10,163 bases of DNA from JAKSCF01 sp028279945 (GTDB taxonomy: Bacteria > Bacillota > Clostridia > Peptostreptococcales > JAAYPU01): positions 1 through 10,163 of the forward strand of contig JANQMT010000160.1 of assembly GCA_028279945.1 (NCBI GenBank), written 5' to 3'. Made by a program: the position numbers and the translations under genes. Of this stretch, positions 7,488 to 10,163 are shown one piece after another. The notes beneath the pieces were generated by a model, which had not been told where the DNA came from, ran no database searches, and saw nothing but the letters and a program-made list of their open reading frames with translations. Within the stretch, counting starts at the first letter, position 1; each line of letters opens with the position of its first letter.

Positions 7488-7544
7488 TAATGGTTTTAAT
7501 GAAGGTTTCAGAATATTTTAAAAGCAAAGGAGAGATTGAGTTAA

Positions 7545-8720
7545 ATGATGCCATTCGAAAGAGATGAATATTTGGTAAGAATGAAAAAAGTACAACAAAG
7601 TATGAGTAAAAAAGGGATTGACGTACTGCTTATTACGGATCCGGCAAATATGTGTTATTTATCCGGACATAATGCATGGTCTTTTTATGTTCATCAAATG
7701 TTGGTTGTCACATTAGACGATGAAATGCCTATTTTTATTGGCCGGTATATGGATGCCTTCAGCGGCGTTGTAAAAACAACATGGTTAGATGAAGGGCATG
7801 TTAGAGCATATAGTGATGATTATGTCCAAAATACCATAAAGCACCCTATGGACTATGTATGTGATGTCATCAAAGAGTTAGGGGCACAAAACAAAACCAT
7901 AGCCGTTGAAAAAGACAATTATTATTTTACTGCTTCGGCATATGAAAGCTTGCTGAAAGGTTTGCCTAATGCCAAGTTTGCAGATGGAAACGTACTTGTA
8001 AACTGGATTCGAATCATAAAATCCGATAACGAAATTGCATTGCAAAGAAAAGCTGGAAAAATTGCTGAATTGGCCATGACTGCAGCTATAGAAAATCTAA
8101 AGCCGGGAGTCAGACAATGTGATGTGGTAGCGGCTATTTATGACGCACAAATAAGAGGAACTGCCGAATTCGGCGGGGACTACGCAAGTATAGTCCCATT
8201 ACTGCCAGCAGGAGAAGCAGCCGGGGCACCTCATTTGACATGGAGCGATGAAAAATATCCTGACAATATTGTTGTAGCAATAGAGCTGGCCGGTTGTTGT
8301 CAGCGGTATCATTCACCAATGGCAAGAACGGTATCCATAGGAAAGCCCGGCGACAAAGTATCCGATGTCGCTAAAATCACGGTAGAAGGATTAAATGCAG
8401 CATTGGCGACTGTGAAACCAGGGATCTATCTGGAAGAAGTGGAATTGGCTTGGAGAAATGTTATCTCTCAATACGGTATAGAAAAGGAATCCAGAATAGG
8501 ATATTCCATGGGCCTTAACTATCCGCCGGATTGGGGTGAGCATACGGCCAGTATAAGATCCGGAGATAAAACGGTGTTACAGCCGAATATGACATTCCAC
8601 TGTATACCGGGTATGTATTTTGATGATTTTGGTGTATCCATTAGTGAAGCTTTCATGGTAACGGAAACAGGGCACGAAACATTTGCTAATTTCCCTCGAA
8701 AACTTTTTGTTAATGAATAA
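7545..8720 (+). CDS. M24-fold (pita-bread) hydrolase lacking metal ligands, ectoine hydrolase/creatinase-like
   Basis: 391 residues with a creatinase-type N-terminal domain (about 1-150) and an M24 C-terminal domain (about 160-385). True Xaa-Pro peptidases bind two metals through Asp, Asp, His, Glu, Glu. Here the Asp positions read Glu 247 and Pro 258 (YHSPMART), the GHG-type His is Tyr 320 (GYSMG), and the Glu before PG is Ile 354 (FHCIPG). This favours a metal-free hydrolase, as in creatinase and ectoine hydrolase (DoeA/EutD), which cleave non-peptide C-N bonds; the NYPPDWGEHT segment (325-334) resembles what I recall of ectoine hydrolases. His 230 (GAPHLTW) and Glu 247 are candidate catalytic residues. 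Automated annotation as an Xaa-Pro aminopeptidase would probably be wrong. Start: ATG 7545 lies 10 bases after AAAGGAGAG (7526-7534); a second ATG at 7548 is less well spaced. The actual substrate is unknown. Confidence 0.88.
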   Translation: MMPFERDEYLVRMKKVQQSMSKKGIDVLLITDPANMCYLSGHNAWSFYVHQMLVVTLDDEMPIFIGRYMDAFSGVVKTTWLDEGHVRAYSDDYVQNTIKHPMDYVCDVIKELGAQNKTIAVEKDNYYFTASAYESLLKGLPNAKFADGNVLVNWIRIIKSDNEIALQRKAGKIAELAMTAAIENLKPGVRQCDVVAAIYDAQIRGTAEFGGDYASIVPLLPAGEAAGAPHLTWSDEKYPDNIVVAIELAGCCQRYHSPMARTVSIGKPGDKVSDVAKITVEGLNAALATVKPGIYLEEVELAWRNVISQYGIEKESRIGYSMGLNYPPDWGEHTASIRSGDKTVLQPNMTFHCIPGMYFDDFGVSISEAFMVTETGHETFANFPRKLFVNE

Positions 8721-8736
8721 ATTGTAAGAGCATGTG

Positions 8737-8776
8737 ATACACCTCAAACTGTGTTAAAAGCAGATTAGAGGTGTAT
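8737..8776 (+). promoter_or_regulatory. 9-bp inverted repeat ahead of the amidohydrolase gene
   Basis: ATACACCTC (8737-8745) is repeated in inverse as GAGGTGTAT (8768-8776) around a 22-base interval. The right arm ends 10 bases before the ribosome binding site of the next gene. It could modulate translation or bind a regulator. Its core AGGTGTAT also occurs in the inverted repeat at 5119-5182 and near 10099. Confidence 0.45.
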
Positions 8777-8786
8777 TGCTATAGAT

Positions 8787-8794
8787 AAGGAGGG
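8787..8794 (+). promoter_or_regulatory. Strong ribosome binding site fixing a TTG start
   Basis: AAGGAGGG lies 6 bases before TTG 8801. No in-frame ATG occurs nearby before the conserved N-terminal region (the next Met is residue 11), so this site decides the start. Confidence 0.85.
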
Positions 8795-8800
8795 AAAGTC

Positions 8801-9982
8801 TTGGACATAAAAAAGCAAGTAAAGGAACTGATGAATGAGGCCATTGAATTAAGACGTGATTTTCATATGTACCCGGAGATCGGTTATGAAGAATACAGAA
8901 CGTCGGAAAAAATAAAAGAGTATTTGAAAAAACTAGGCTTGAAAGTGACATCCAATATTACCAAAACAGGTGTAACAGGGCTTCTTAATGAAGAGCATAA
9001 CGGTCCTACTTTGTTAATGCGTTCGGATATGGATGCATTAGAGGTAGAAGAAGAAAATAACGTAGCGTATATATCCAGAAATAAAGGCAAAATGCATGCC
9101 TGCGGACACGACGGCAGCATGGCTGCGTTACTGATAGCAGCTAAAATATTATCCGGATATAAAGATAAAATTAAAGGCAGAATATTATTTGTTTTTCAGC
9201 CCAATGAGGAAAACGCCGGCGCATTGAATATGATCAATGAAGGAAAGCTGATGGAAAAATACAATCCTAAGGGCTGTATGGCGATTCATTTTTGGCCTTA
9301 TTTGCAAACGGGTCAACTGGGGCTGACGCCGGGTGCTGTAATGGCAGGGACAGATCATTTCCATATGAAAATCATTGGAAAAGGGGGACATACCGGAAGC
9401 CCTCATCTCGCAGTAGACCCTGTTTTGTGCGCTTCAATTGTTGTACAAGGCCTTCAATCTCTTCAAACACGAGAGATTAATATACAAAAGCCTACCCTCA
9501 TTATGATCGGTAAAATGGGAGGCGGGACAGCCTCCAATATAGTGCCTGACTATGTAGAACTTGAGGGAACAACAAGATATCTATATAAGATGACTGAGGA
9601 AGAAGATCTAAGAGGTAAAATAGAGCGATTTGTAAAAGGAACCTGTGAAGCACACGGGGCTGACTGTGAAATAGAATGGACGGATAGTCATCCTGCAGTA
9701 TTCAATGACCATCAAATGGTACAAACCGTTAAAAGTATAGTACCAGAAGTGCTGGGCACTGCTCAGGGTATTATTGAAGAAAGGTCAACAGCCGGAGAAG
9801 ACTTCTCTGAATTTACAGATAGAATGCCGGGTGTATTTACTCATGTAGGTTCCGGCAACAAAGAAAAGGATACCTGCTATCCATTGCACAGCCCTAAGTT
9901 TAACTTGGATGAAGATGCTATTAAGATAGGCATTGAACTTCACGTAAGATCAGCTCTAAAGTGGTTTGAACATTGCTTTTAA
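8801..9982 (+). CDS. M20-family amidohydrolase / N-acyl-amino-acid deacylase
   Basis: Metal-dependent amidohydrolase of the M20D type (hippurate hydrolase, N-acetyldiaminopimelate deacetylase, IAA-amino-acid hydrolase relatives), 393 residues, the usual length. The N terminus has the family signature LRRDFHMYPEIGYEE (17-31). All five expected metal ligands are present: Cys 101 and His 103 in HACGHDG, Glu 137 in QPNEE with Glu 136 as the likely general base, His 163 in AIHFWP, and His 363 in LHSPKFN. A lid/dimerisation domain spans about 185-295 and includes GKGGHTGSPH. AGEDFSEF (331-338) is also typical. The start is TTG with a strong ribosome binding site. It probably removes an acyl group from a small amine or amino-acid derivative in the cytoplasm, perhaps one released by the M24-fold enzyme upstream. 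The exact substrate cannot be told from sequence. Confidence 0.93.
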   Translation: MDIKKQVKELMNEAIELRRDFHMYPEIGYEEYRTSEKIKEYLKKLGLKVTSNITKTGVTGLLNEEHNGPTLLMRSDMDALEVEEENNVAYISRNKGKMHACGHDGSMAALLIAAKILSGYKDKIKGRILFVFQPNEENAGALNMINEGKLMEKYNPKGCMAIHFWPYLQTGQLGLTPGAVMAGTDHFHMKIIGKGGHTGSPHLAVDPVLCASIVVQGLQSLQTREINIQKPTLIMIGKMGGGTASNIVPDYVELEGTTRYLYKMTEEEDLRGKIERFVKGTCEAHGADCEIEWTDSHPAVFNDHQMVQTVKSIVPEVLGTAQGIIEERSTAGEDFSEFTDRMPGVFTHVGSGNKEKDTCYPLHSPKFNLDEDAIKIGIELHVRSALKWFEHCF

Positions 9983-10041
9983 GTCAATGATTGTCACTCA
10001 GAAATTTAATACTTCTCATCCCTTTTTAATTATATTTAAAA

Positions 10042-10066
10042 TAGACTATATTTTTGATATAGTCTA
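10042..10066 (-). terminator. 10-bp hairpin, possible minus-strand terminator
   Basis: TAGACTATAT (10042-10051) pairs perfectly with ATATAGTCTA (10057-10066) around TTTTG. On the + strand it is followed by GG and not by T. Read on the minus strand it is followed by TTTTAAATATAATT, so it could end a gene arriving from the right, or work weakly for the amidohydrolase transcript. Confidence 0.35.
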
Positions 10067-10091
10067 GGTTATCAAAAAAGTACTAGAAAAA

Positions 10092-10137
10092 TGAATGCAG
10101 GTGTATGAATATTCGTTTTTTTGTGTTCATTTGGTCA
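10092..10137. repeat. Partial copy of the 5119 repeat
   Basis: TGAATGCAGGTGTATGA (10092-10108) matches the reverse complement of the right arm at 5156-5182 over 17 bases. TTTGGTCA follows both copies (5202-5209 and 10130-10137). The copy here lacks the long second arm; ATGAATAT (10105-10112) can pair with GTGTTCAT (10123-10130) using two G-U pairs. It may be a shortened member of the same intergenic repeat family. Confidence 0.5.
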
Positions 10138-10163
10138 GAAAATTTAGGTGGCAGATGGGCTAT

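Overview
The window looks like chromosomal DNA from a low-GC, strictly anaerobic member of the Firmicutes (Clostridia or a close relative). The base composition is AT-rich by eye. Shine-Dalgarno sequences are strong and GTG and TTG starts occur. The binding proteins are lipoproteins of the Gram-positive type. The oxidoreductase is an iron-sulfur/flavin enzyme of the enoate reductase class common in anaerobes. All seven protein genes lie on the + strand and no regulator gene is visible.

Layout. Bases 1-530 hold no gene. They carry two adjacent long imperfect palindromes (1-106 and 116-227), a gene-free AT-rich stretch and a Rho-independent-terminator-like hairpin (419-454), followed by a leader with a good ribosome binding site. 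Bases 531-5105 encode one ribose-type (CUT2) ABC importer in an unusual order: binding protein 1 (531-1454), two-domain ATPase (1541-3067), permease (3064-4053, 4-base overlap with the ATPase) and a second, paralogous binding protein (4137-5105). A gene-free gap of about 305 bases (5106-5410) holds a 27-bp inverted repeat. Three catabolic-type enzymes follow: an OYE/2-enoate reductase-like flavoprotein (5411-7414), an M24-fold hydrolase that has lost most metal ligands, as in ectoine hydrolase and creatinase (7545-8720), and an M20-family amidohydrolase with all metal ligands intact (8801-9982). The last 180 bases are non-coding, with a small hairpin and a partial copy of the repeat seen at 5119.

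How the parts may work together (inference). The importer would bring in a small polar molecule. The flavoprotein could reduce an activated C=C bond, the metal-free M24 enzyme could hydrolyse a C-N bond or open a ring, and the M20 enzyme could remove an acyl group. This reduce, open, deacylate logic resembles reductive pyrimidine degradation and the DoeA/DoeB (EutD/EutE) ectoine pathway, but the combination seen here matches no named pathway I recognise. The substrate cannot be read from the sequence. Every gap between non-overlapping genes except 4054-4136 contains an inverted repeat, and several share an AGGTRTAT core, hinting at a common regulatory or repeat origin.
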